NCBI GenBank assembly: GCA_002783525.1 | Contig: PFGS01000044.1 | Location: 1 to 5,008, forward strand | Reading direction: 5' to 3' | Source: Ignavibacteriales bacterium CG12_big_fil_rev_8_21_14_0_65_30_8 | GTDB lineage: Bacteria > Bacteroidota > Ignavibacteria > Ignavibacteriales > Ignavibacteriaceae | DNA length: 5,008 nucleotides | In this document: positions 1 through 4,907 of the stretch, piece after piece | How positions within the stretch are numbered: the first letter of the stretch is position 1 | Layout: each line of letters opens with the position of its first letter | Notes under the pieces: model-generated | Database searches by the model: none | Seen by the model: the letters and a program-made list of their open reading frames with translations, nothing else | What the model was told of the DNA's origin: nothing | Position numbers and translations under genes: made by a program

Positions 1-16
1 CCTTTTTATTTTTCAT
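1..16 (-). CDS. Possible 5' end of a gene running off the left edge
   Basis: Read on the minus strand, an ATG at 16-14 opens a frame beginning M-K-N-K-K that leaves the window after five codons. A lysine-rich N-terminus is common in AT-rich genomes. The start lies downstream of the terminator that ends the methyltransferase gene and about 30 bp after a perfect TATAAT hexamer on the same strand, so the layout fits a separately transcribed gene. There is no Shine-Dalgarno, but most genes here lack one. Five codons cannot identify a product and the call could be chance. Confidence 0.27.
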
Positions 17-46
17 AAGTTTCTATTTTTAATATAAAAGAAGCAT

Positions 47-52
47 ATTATA
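47..52 (-). promoter_or_regulatory. Possible -10 element TATAAT on the minus strand
   Basis: The minus strand carries a perfect TATAAT here. Only a partial -35 match is visible upstream (TGAACA, 19 nt away, four of six bases). It would start a transcript near position 40, giving a leader of roughly 24 nt before the possible ATG at 16. The region is so AT-rich that TATAAT can occur by chance, so confidence is low. Confidence 0.3.
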
Positions 53-119
53 ACTTTCTTAAGGCCTTGTTTGTTCAGAAAGTAAAATTAAGGTAAGAAA
101 TTTTGTTTTATAAAGCAAT

Positions 120-150
120 AAAAAAAAGAATAGAATTTTGCTTCTATTTT
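120..150 (-). terminator. Rho-independent terminator of the methyltransferase gene
   Basis: On the minus strand the transcript forms a hairpin with perfect 7-bp arms (AATAGAA at 142-148 and TTCTATT at 129-135, plus strand coordinates) and a six-base loop. The stem can extend by a G-U and an A-U pair. It is followed by a run of eight U residues (120-127). The stem is AT-only apart from one G-C pair, but the U-tract is excellent. The stop codon of the methyltransferase (144-146) lies inside the 5' arm, so gene end and terminator overlap. Confidence 0.72.
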
Positions 151-695
151 ATAACTTTAAGTTTATAATAAACCTCTTCAGGGGAGAAAATTCCGGCAAA
201 AAAGCGTTCGTAAATTACAGGTTCAATATTAACAATATAGTCCATCCATTTTAGTGCAGAAAAATGTGAAGTAATGAATTTTTTTTCAATTATTTCAAAT
301 TGAGCTTTCCCCTTATAATTGGTTCTGTGGTTTAACTTCCATTTTTCGTAAAATTTTAACTTTCTGTTTTCGATAAATTCATAATTATCAAAAGTTCTAA
401 TGGAAAATGGGATTTTATGATCAGGCTCACCAAAAAACTTTGTATTTAGAAAAAATGGCGCATAAACAATAATAATTGAATTTGGTTTAGCTATCCTATA
501 AAGTTCTGTAATTGAATTGTGGAAATTATCCAAGTGTTCTAGAATATGTGAAGCAAAAATTTCATCAAATGTATTTTCTTCAAAAGGATAAGGAAATTTA
601 TTTAAATCGTGAATTTGGTTACCCCCATAATCCACAACATCAAGATTTACATACCCGTCTTTTAGATCATTACCGCAGCCGATGTTTAATTTCAT
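144..695 (-). CDS. Class I SAM-dependent methyltransferase (Methyltransf_11-like)
   Basis: A 183-residue cytosolic methyltransferase, transferring a methyl group from S-adenosylmethionine to an unknown substrate. Motif I is at the very N-terminus (LNIGCG, residues 3-8), followed by the acidic residue D19 at the end of strand 2. The HDL at 29-31 fits the adenine-contacting motif II, FDEI at 43-46 is the strand-4 motif, and LEHL at 52-55 is the usual post-motif of Methyltransf_11 proteins. A strand IIIVYAPF at 74-81 and a DHK...F segment at 92-97 follow; similar short enzymes often sit in surface-glycan gene sets, but no such neighbours are visible here. The protein starts almost on motif I with no leading helix, which is short but normal for this subgroup. 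The ATG is preceded only by A/T-rich sequence without a Shine-Dalgarno. It is monocistronic by layout, with a terminator on each side. Confidence 0.93.
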   Translation of the reverse strand: MKLNIGCGNDLKDGYVNLDVVDYGGNQIHDLNKFPYPFEENTFDEIFASHILEHLDNFHNSITELYRIAKPNSIIIVYAPFFLNTKFFGEPDHKIPFSIRTFDNYEFIENRKLKFYEKWKLNHRTNYKGKAQFEIIEKKFITSHFSALKWMDYIVNIEPVIYERFFAGIFSPEEVYYKLKVIK

Positions 696-743
696 TTTAA
701 TTTAATTGAATAATTTTTAAAAACTCACAAAAAATTTTTATTA

Positions 744-842
744 GTCATTTCGAACCAAGTGAAAGGAGTGTGAGAAATCTTTCCCTACAACCAATTGAAA
801 GAAAAGATATCTCTCCACAACTACGTTGTGAATAGATATGAC
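744..842. repeat. Imperfect inverted intergenic repeat (REP/MITE-like)
   Basis: The plus strand begins GTCATTTCGAAC and continues to GAGAAATCTTTCCC (772-785). The opposite end, read on the minus strand, begins GTCATATCTATTC and continues to GAGAGATATCTTTTC. The two halves are therefore diverged inverted copies bounded by GTCAT...ATGAC, with a nested perfect hairpin CACAAC-TAC-GTTGTG at 816-830. Elements of this style (GTCATTTCGA...GAGAAATCTTT) are familiar between genes in Bacteroidota and relatives, but I recognise this one by appearance only. It contains no reading frame of note. It lies between two genes of the same direction, just beyond the rlpA terminator. A role in transcript ends or as a non-autonomous mobile element is inference. 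Confidence 0.68.
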
Positions 843-881
843 ATATAATAATTTGAATGTAAAGTTAAAATAAATACTAAT

Positions 882-916
882 AAAAAAACCCATCCGTCAA
901 TTGACAGACAGGTTTT
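882..916 (-). terminator. Rho-independent terminator of the rlpA-like gene
   Basis: Arms 885-900 and 901-916 pair at 13 of 16 positions: four A-T pairs and two C-G pairs at the base, two short mismatched patches, and the palindrome GTCAATTGAC at the tip. On the minus strand the hairpin is followed by seven U residues (882-888), starting 23 bp downstream of the rlpA-like stop codon. On the plus strand only four T residues follow, so the main direction is minus. Confidence 0.75.
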
Positions 917-939
917 AATATACCACTAAAGAAAATTTA

Positions 940-1419
940 TTACATTACTGGTGAAGTCAGTTCATTAAAATGTACTTCTTCAATTTTTACTTTAATTACC
1001 CCTTTGGGAATCATCCCCAAAGCTAAGGCTGAAGCTTTAGACAAATCTAAATTACGACCTTTTATATAAGGGCCCCTGTCATTTATCCTTACAATAACTG
1101 ATTTTTTGTTTTTTAAATTAGTTACTCTAAAATAAGTACCAAATTTAATCGATTTATGAGCAGCCGTAAATGACATTTGGTCGTATATCTCACCATTTGC
1201 CGTTAGCTTACCGTGGAATTTTGGGCCGTACCAGGAAGAAGTCCAAACCCCTTTTTGTTCAAAAGTCGGTTCAATTGAATAATTATCAATTGAACCATTT
1301 TTAAAACTATCATATTGTTTATTTATCTCAACTTCATTTGAATATGAAAAATCATAGAATTTGAAACCCCCAGCTGAGAATAAAATGACAATAATCAAAA
1401 ATTGTAAATATACTTTCAA
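940..1419 (-). CDS. rlpA: Secreted RlpA-like double-psi beta-barrel protein (septal ring lytic transglycosylase family)
   Basis: A 159-residue exported protein of the RlpA family, whose studied members cleave peptidoglycan glycan strands lacking stem peptides in the cell envelope. Residues 1-20 look like a signal peptide or anchor (K2, then a hydrophobic run 5-16). There is no lipobox cysteine, unlike lipoprotein RlpA of Gram-negatives. Residues 57-149 form the double-psi beta-barrel: SSWYGPKFHGKLTANGE (61-77), TAAH (85-88), VTNLKN (99-104), the hallmark RINDRGPY (111-118) and DLSKASALALGM (125-136). The conserved His88 and Asp114 match the active-site positions of the family. No SPOR domain follows, so septal targeting by denuded glycan binding is not expected. 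The start is TTG: an in-frame stop lies at 1435-1437, no ATG precedes the signal peptide, and AGAGG sits six bases upstream. It is divergent from the oxidoreductase operon. Confidence 0.92.
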   Translation of the reverse strand: MKVYLQFLIIVILFSAGGFKFYDFSYSNEVEINKQYDSFKNGSIDNYSIEPTFEQKGVWTSSWYGPKFHGKLTANGEIYDQMSFTAAHKSIKFGTYFRVTNLKNKKSVIVRINDRGPYIKGRNLDLSKASALALGMIPKGVIKVKIEEVHFNELTSPVM

Positions 1420-1425
1420 ATACAG

Positions 1426-1430
1426 CCTCT
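1426..1430 (-). promoter_or_regulatory. Shine-Dalgarno AGAGG deciding the TTG start of the rlpA-like gene
   Basis: On the minus strand AGAGG stands six bases before the TTG at 1419-1417. An in-frame stop just upstream (1435-1437) leaves only AAG, AGG, CTG, TAT and this TTG near the signal peptide, so the ribosome site fixes the TTG as the start. A clear Shine-Dalgarno is unusual in this window: only the gene at 4572 also has one. Confidence 0.7.
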
Positions 1431-1463
1431 TATGTTATTGATAAATTATGAACCTACTTAAAA

Positions 1464-1492
1464 TTATTGCCTATTATTCACTAAGGCAATAG
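1464..1492. promoter_or_regulatory. Inverted repeat ATTGCCT-N11-AGGCAAT in the rlpA leader
   Basis: Perfect 7-bp arms (1466-1472 and 1484-1490) are separated by 11 bases and extend by one A-T and one G-T pair outward. The GC core (GCC/GGC) stands out in a region that is otherwise nearly all A and T. It lies 47 bp upstream of the TTG start of the rlpA-like gene, so it could be an operator for a dimeric regulator or a hairpin in the leader RNA. No T-run follows on either strand, so it is not a standard terminator. Confidence 0.42.
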
Positions 1493-1534
1493 ATTTTATA
1501 TTATTTTAGCCTTTTTTAGTGTAATTCAAATATG

Positions 1535-1557
1535 CGACTATTTTAGTTTTTTAGTCG
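1535..1557. promoter_or_regulatory. Inverted repeat CGACTA-N11-TAGTCG
   Basis: Six-base perfect arms at 1535-1540 and 1552-1557 flank an 11-base T-rich centre. The centre-to-centre spacing of the arms (17 bp) is close to that of the repeat at 1464-1492 (18 bp). The CG-containing ends are rare in this AT-rich gap. It could be a protein-binding site or an RNA hairpin, and nothing in the sequence decides which. Confidence 0.35.
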
Positions 1558-1687
1558 AAAATGAGTAAATTTTCTTTTTTTTTTCAAAAACAAGTTTTTC
1601 TTTTTGTTATATATAAGGTTAAGGTGTTTTTATAAACTATATTATAGATAAATAACATTAACTTATAAAATAAAACAAGTATTCAAA

Positions 1688-1701
1688 TTCATTTAAATGA
1701 A
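1688..1701. promoter_or_regulatory. Perfect 14-bp palindrome TTCATTTAAATGAA
   Basis: An uninterrupted palindrome 185 bp upstream of the operon's first start codon. Its length and two-fold symmetry fit an operator for a dimeric helix-turn-helix regulator, but all but two of its bases are A or T and such palindromes arise more easily in this base composition. Functional assignment is inference. Confidence 0.33.
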
Positions 1702-1837
1702 AAATAATTTCCATATCCTTTCTCACTAGTAAAATAAAACCTCTCTAATCCAAGAAATAAAATATTAACAAAAAATTAAAACAGATTAGAAAACTTCATT
1801 TTTTTAAAAAATATAATTCATTTTAAAACTCTCAATA

Positions 1838-1864
1838 TTGGCATATAACTTGACTTATTAATAT
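1838..1864 (+). promoter_or_regulatory. Possible promoter of the oxidoreductase operon
   Basis: TTGGCA at 1838-1843 is followed 15 bases later by TAATAT (1859-1864), which would start a transcript near 1871 and leave a leader of about 15 nt before the ATG at 1886. The match to either the sigma70 or the Bacteroidota consensus is poor, and an alternative TTGACT at 1850-1855 has no well-spaced -10. It is listed only because a promoter must lie upstream of this first gene. Confidence 0.25.
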
Positions 1865-1885
1865 TTACAAAAATGGAAAACAATA

Positions 1886-2134
1886 ATGATTCGCGGGACT
1901 ATTAAAGTAGATACAGAGATTTGTAAGGGTTGTGAGTTATGCATTACTGCCTGCCCTCAAAAAAGTCTTGGATTATCTAATAATATAAATTCTCACGGTT
2001 TTAAATATGTAGAGTTAATTCAGGATAATTGTACAGGTTGTATTAATTGTGCATTGGTTTGTCCGGATTCCGCAATTACGGTTTACAGACAAAGCAAAAA
2101 CTCCATTAAGCAAAACAAAAAAGTTACAGTTTAG
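1886..2134 (+). CDS. 2-oxoacid:ferredoxin oxidoreductase, delta subunit (2x[4Fe-4S] ferredoxin)
   Basis: An 82-residue dicluster ferredoxin that carries electrons from the catalytic subunits to external ferredoxin. Two complete motifs are present: C13-x2-C16-x2-C19-x3-C23-P and C49-x2-C52-x2-C55-x3-C59-P, enough for two [4Fe-4S] clusters. The first cysteines of the two motifs are 36 residues apart, with a linker of 25 residues between the motifs (24-48), and a basic C-terminal tail (69-80) follows. The size is typical of free-standing delta subunits. As the first gene of the operon, it ends two bases before the alpha subunit start. Only a weak GGA lies about eight bases upstream of the ATG. 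The ATG at 1873 is out of frame and opens just ten codons. On its own the protein could be called a generic ferredoxin; the neighbours make it the delta subunit. Confidence 0.93.
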   Translation: MIRGTIKVDTEICKGCELCITACPQKSLGLSNNINSHGFKYVELIQDNCTGCINCALVCPDSAITVYRQSKNSIKQNKKVTV

Positions 2135-2136
2135 TT

Positions 2137-3222
2137 ATGAACATGAAATACGATAATAATGTAAAACTGATGAAAGGAAATGAAGCTCTTGCTGAAGCTG
2201 CAATTAGAGCAGAGATTGACGGTTATTTTGGTTACCCAATTACTCCACAATCTGAAATATTAGAATATCTTTCTAAAAATTTTAATGAAGAAGATGGAGT
2301 AGTTCTACAAGCTGAAAGTGAAATTGCTGCAATAAATATGGTTTATGGTGCTGCCGGCTCTGGTAAAAGAGTTATGACTTCAACTTCAAGTCCGGGTATG
2401 AGTTTAATGCTTGAAGGTATTTCTTATATAACTGCAGCTCAATTACCATGTCTGCTTGTTAATGTTTCCAGAGGAGGTCCTGGTTTGGGGACTATTCAAC
2501 CATCCCAGGCAGATTACTTCCAGTCAACAAAAGGCGGAGGTCACGGAGATTACAGATTAATTGTTTTGGCACCTAATTCAGTTCAGGAAATGGCGGATTT
2601 TGTTTTTGATGCAATTTATCTTGCTGAAAAATATAGAAACCCTGCACTTATTTTATCCGATGGTACACTTGGACAAATGATGGAAAAAGTCAGATTGCCT
2701 GAAAAGGGCTCACTCCCAAAATCTATACCTGAATGGGCTGCAAAAGGTAAAATTAAAAACAAAGAAAGAAATATAATTTATACATCTGCTGTTGATCCAA
2801 CAGTAATGGAAAACCTAAATAAAGAACTTCAAAATAAATATGCATTATTACAACAAGAGGTCCGTTATGAGTTAAGTCAAATTGAAGATGCAGAAATATT
2901 AATTGTAGCTTTTGGTCTATCAGCCAGAATATGCAGTAAAGCACAAGAAATGGCAAATGATAATGGACTTTCGGTCGGTTTGTTAAGACCAATAACTTTA
3001 TATCCATTTCCTTCAGATACTATTTATAAACTTGCACAAAAAGTACAGGCAATATTAGTGGTTGAATTAAGCGCGGGACAAATGGTAGAAGATGTTAAAT
3101 TAGTAGTCAATGGAAGCTGCCCGGTATTTTTTCATGGGAGAATGGGCGGGGAAGTACCAACACCCGATGAGATATTTTTTGAATTAAAAAAAATAACAGA
3201 CAAACAAGCAGTAAAAAACTAA
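2137..3222 (+). CDS. vorB: 2-oxoacid:ferredoxin oxidoreductase, alpha subunit (VorB-like)
   Basis: A 361-residue alpha subunit comprising domain I (pyrimidine-binding half of the TPP site) and domain II (transketolase C-terminal-like). Hallmarks are KGNEALAEAAIRA (13-25), GYPITPQSE (32-40, the 2-oxoacid loop typical of the VorB branch), the QAESE stretch near 58-62 with the expected TPP-activating glutamate region, SSPGMSL, RGGPGLGTIQPSQADYFQ, and GGGHGDYRLIVLAPNSVQEM. The C-terminus ends with GRMGGEVPTPDEI (334-346). Overall it reads like proteins annotated as 3-methyl-2-oxobutanoate dehydrogenase subunit VorB, which oxidise branched-chain 2-oxoacids. The family name is often assigned by similarity only, and a 2-oxoglutarate role is possible. 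The ATG at 2137 follows the ferredoxin stop by two bases and has no Shine-Dalgarno, so translational coupling is likely; a second ATG lies two codons on (M3). Confidence 0.95.
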   Translation: MNMKYDNNVKLMKGNEALAEAAIRAEIDGYFGYPITPQSEILEYLSKNFNEEDGVVLQAESEIAAINMVYGAAGSGKRVMTSTSSPGMSLMLEGISYITAAQLPCLLVNVSRGGPGLGTIQPSQADYFQSTKGGGHGDYRLIVLAPNSVQEMADFVFDAIYLAEKYRNPALILSDGTLGQMMEKVRLPEKGSLPKSIPEWAAKGKIKNKERNIIYTSAVDPTVMENLNKELQNKYALLQQEVRYELSQIEDAEILIVAFGLSARICSKAQEMANDNGLSVGLLRPITLYPFPSDTIYKLAQKVQAILVVELSAGQMVEDVKLVVNGSCPVFFHGRMGGEVPTPDEIFFELKKITDKQAVKN

Positions 3223-3224
3223 TT

Positions 3225-3995
3225 ATGATAAATAAATGTGAAATAGAAGATTTAGAATTGGTTTATGAAAAACCGAAGACACTAACAGATACACCTATGC
3301 ATTACTGTCCGGGATGTGGTCACGGAGTTATTAATAAATTGATTATGGAAGTTATTGATGAATTAAAAATTCAAGATAAAACTGTAGGTGTTGCTCCTGT
3401 TGGTTGTGCTGTGTTTGAATACAGATATATGGATATTGATATGATTGAAGCACCTCACGGAAGAGCAAGCGCAGTTGCAACAGGTGTTAAAAGAGTTAAT
3501 CCGGATAAATATGTTTTTTCATATCAGGGTGATGGTGATTTAGCAGCGATTGGAACTTCAGAGACAATACATACCGTAAACCGTGGTGAAAATATTTTAA
3601 TGCTTTTTATTAATAATGCTATTTACGGAATGACAGGCGGACAGATGGCACCAACAACATTGATCGGACAAAAAACATCTACCTCCCCATTCGGAAGATC
3701 AGTAAAGAATAATGGTTTCCCTTTAAATATTACAGAACTAATTTCTAAACTGGATGGAGCTTTTTATGTAACTAGACATTCTGTACACAAACCTAACTCA
3801 GTTAGAAAATTAAAAAAGGCAATACAAAAATCATTTGAATATCAAAAAGAAAATAAAGGAACTTGTTTCATAGAAGTAATTTCAAATTGTCCTGCCGGTT
3901 GGGGCATGACACCTCTAAAAAGTAATGAATGGCTTGAAGAAAATTTAATACCGAAGTATCCTTTGGGTGATATTAAAGTACCAACAAAAAATTAA
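3225..3995 (+). CDS. 2-oxoacid:ferredoxin oxidoreductase, beta subunit (TPP-binding)
   Basis: A 256-residue beta subunit that binds thiamine pyrophosphate and Mg2+ and, with alpha, forms the active site. The N-terminus carries YCPGCGH (27-33). The TPP motif is GDGDLAAIG (102-110) followed by NNAIYGMTGGQ (130-140), with N131 and the backbone after it expected to hold the metal and diphosphate. APHGRA (76-81) is also conserved in the family. Cysteines C28, C31, C61 and C222 (in NCPAGWGM) fit the four ligands of the intra-subunit [4Fe-4S] cluster known from 2-oxoacid:ferredoxin oxidoreductase structures, giving the complex three clusters in total. The gene starts two bases after the alpha stop and has no Shine-Dalgarno. 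An in-frame M25 exists just before the cysteine motif, but the coupled ATG at 3225 is preferred. Confidence 0.95.
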   Translation: MINKCEIEDLELVYEKPKTLTDTPMHYCPGCGHGVINKLIMEVIDELKIQDKTVGVAPVGCAVFEYRYMDIDMIEAPHGRASAVATGVKRVNPDKYVFSYQGDGDLAAIGTSETIHTVNRGENILMLFINNAIYGMTGGQMAPTTLIGQKTSTSPFGRSVKNNGFPLNITELISKLDGAFYVTRHSVHKPNSVRKLKKAIQKSFEYQKENKGTCFIEVISNCPAGWGMTPLKSNEWLEENLIPKYPLGDIKVPTKN

Positions 3996-4000
3996 TAATT

Positions 4001-4558
4001 ATGGATAAAATTCACGAAATAGTTTTTGCAGGATTTGGCGGACAGGGAATCCTTTCTATGGGTAAAATTCTCGCCTACGCCGGCCTTGAAGAAGGATATG
4101 AAGTTTGTTGGCTGCCTTCTTACGGGCCTGAAATGAGAGGTGGTACAGCAAATTGTTCTGTTATTATTTCTTCTAGAAAAATATTATCACCCATTTCAAC
4201 AAAATATGATTGTGGAATTTTACTCAATCAACCTTCAATGGATAAATTTGAAAGCAAAATAAAATCCTGTGGAATTTGTATATATGAAAAAGCAGAAATT
4301 ATTAAAGTTACTGAAAGAGAAGATATAAATATTTTAGGTCTATCTGCTTTTGAAGAAGCACAAAAAATGGAAGTAAAGCAAGTCGCAAATATGATTGTGC
4401 TTGGGGCTCTTATTAATAATATTAACATTGTTAAAATTGAAAGTGTCTTAAAAGCTTTAGAAGATGTTCTGCCAGCAAGACATCATCATCTTATCCCTTT
4501 AAATAAAAAGGCATTGTTAAAGGGAATGGAATTAGCTGAAAAAGAATTTATACATTAA
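4001..4558 (+). CDS. 2-oxoacid:ferredoxin oxidoreductase, gamma subunit
   Basis: A 185-residue gamma subunit (POR/KorC-type domain), which in the family helps bind CoA and shapes the complex. It opens with FAGFGGQGILSMGK (9-22), followed by the signature PSYGPEMRGGTANC (39-52), in which the Pro-Glu-Met-Arg-Gly-Gly block is nearly invariant. LLNQPSMDKFE, near residue 78, is also typical. The length is that of a normal free-standing gamma subunit. It begins five bases after the beta stop with no Shine-Dalgarno. The delta-alpha-beta-gamma gene order matches the oorDABC/korDABC arrangement described for 2-oxoglutarate enzymes, although the alpha subunit is VorB-like. Confidence 0.94.
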   Translation: MDKIHEIVFAGFGGQGILSMGKILAYAGLEEGYEVCWLPSYGPEMRGGTANCSVIISSRKILSPISTKYDCGILLNQPSMDKFESKIKSCGICIYEKAEIIKVTEREDINILGLSAFEEAQKMEVKQVANMIVLGALINNINIVKIESVLKALEDVLPARHHHLIPLNKKALLKGMELAEKEFIH

Positions 4559-4561
4559 CTT

Positions 4562-4567
4562 AGGGGA
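4562..4567 (+). promoter_or_regulatory. Shine-Dalgarno AGGGGA before the last operon gene
   Basis: AGGGGA ends four bases before the ATG at 4572. It is the only strong plus-strand ribosome site in the operon; the three catalytic subunits depend on gaps of 2-5 bp. This gene can therefore be translated independently of its neighbours, perhaps at a different level. Confidence 0.62.
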
Positions 4568-4571
4568 TGTA

Positions 4572-4841
4572 ATGAAAACAAAAGAAAAAGATTGCATGCA
4601 TGAATGCAAAGATACTTGCTCCTCTTTGAATGAAGCTCTTAGAAAAGAAGCTGCAATTGCAAGGTACTACGAAAATATGATTGAACAATGTAATATGCCT
4701 GATGTTAAATCATTAATAAATGATTTAATTGAAGATAAAAGATCTGGTATACTAAGGATCATAAAAAAACTGAATGAAATACACGCAAGATCTCAAGTAA
4801 TAGATGGTATTTCAAACAGTTTTAATCAAACAGCTATTTAA
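4572..4841 (+). CDS. Small helical protein, half-ferritin/rubrerythrin-like, function unknown
   Basis: An 89-residue soluble protein that I cannot assign to a named family. Residues 19-70 look like two helices of a rubrerythrin-type bundle: helix one EALRKEAAIARYYENMIEQ (21-39), a short turn at NMPD (41-44), helix two VKSLINDLIEDKRSGILRIIKKLNEI (45-70). In ferritin-like proteins the second helix carries E-x2-H ligands for iron; here the equivalent stretch is EDKRSG, so the histidine is missing and a classical di-iron site is unlikely. The N-terminus has C8, H10, C12 and C16 (a C-x3-C-x3-C spacing) plus C40 in the turn, which could bind metal or form disulfides. Alternatives are a simple helical hairpin or an adaptor protein. 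It follows the gamma gene by 13 bp with its own Shine-Dalgarno and is very probably co-transcribed, but a link to the oxidoreductase is inference. Confidence 0.8.
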   Translation: MKTKEKDCMHECKDTCSSLNEALRKEAAIARYYENMIEQCNMPDVKSLINDLIEDKRSGILRIIKKLNEIHARSQVIDGISNSFNQTAI

Positions 4842-4871
4842 ACGAAGATCAATTTTTACTCAATTTTCAAA

Positions 4872-4903
4872 TTTGACAAGCGTATGTTTAATCCATATAT
4901 TTC
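4872..4903 (+). promoter_or_regulatory. Strong promoter TTGACA-N17-TATATT
   Basis: TTGACA (4873-4878) is a perfect -35, followed after exactly 17 bases by TATATT (4896-4901), five of six bases of the -10 consensus. The same site fits the Bacteroidota pattern: TTTG (4872-4875), 20 bases, then TATATTTC (seven of eight bases of TAnnTTTG). Transcription should start near 4908. A 10-bp palindrome TCAAATTTGA (4867-4876) overlaps the -35 and could be an operator. It is much the best promoter in the window and lies 31 bp beyond the last gene of the operon, so it belongs to whatever begins at the right edge. Confidence 0.68.
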
Positions 4904-4907
4904 GAGC

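Larger units (their letters stand above)
1420..1885. other. 466-bp divergent intergenic region, no gene seen
   Basis: This stretch separates the minus-strand rlpA-like gene from the plus-strand oxidoreductase operon and must hold the promoters of both. It is extremely AT-rich with homopolymer T and A runs (for example around 1570-1602), and no frame looks coding. It contains an inverted repeat in the rlpA leader (1464-1492), a second inverted repeat of similar geometry (1535-1557), a weak AT hairpin AAAAAC-AA-GTTTTT near 1586-1599, and a perfect 14-bp palindrome (1688-1701). No RNA gene was recognised. No promoter stands out clearly, although a poor match is listed separately near 1838-1864. 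Confidence 0.6.

Noticed and set aside
512..700. Plus-strand open frame of 62 codons
   Set aside because: It lies antisense inside the methyltransferase gene, shows no recognisable domain and has no ribosome site. It is a shadow of the real gene.
1570..1605. Terminator-like AT hairpin AAAAAC-AA-GTTTTT with surrounding T-runs
   Set aside because: The stem has a single G-C pair and a two-base loop, and the T-runs reflect local composition. No gene ends nearby in that direction.
1873..1905. Ten-codon frame (M-E-N-N-N-D-S-R-D-Y) overlapping the ferredoxin start
   Set aside because: It could be a leader peptide, but it has no Shine-Dalgarno, no runs of a regulatory amino acid and no attenuator hairpin, so chance is the simpler reading.
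2753..3007. Minus-strand open frame of 84 codons
   Set aside because: It is fully antisense to the alpha subunit gene, with low-complexity hydrophobic content expected from the reverse strand of A-rich codons.
4228..4428. Minus-strand open frame of 66 codons
   Set aside because: It is antisense to the gamma subunit gene, with no motif and no promoter or ribosome site.
4842..4872. Terminator at the end of the oxidoreductase operon
   Set aside because: I looked for a hairpin with a T-run after the last stop codon and found none. The operon's transcript end is not visible here.
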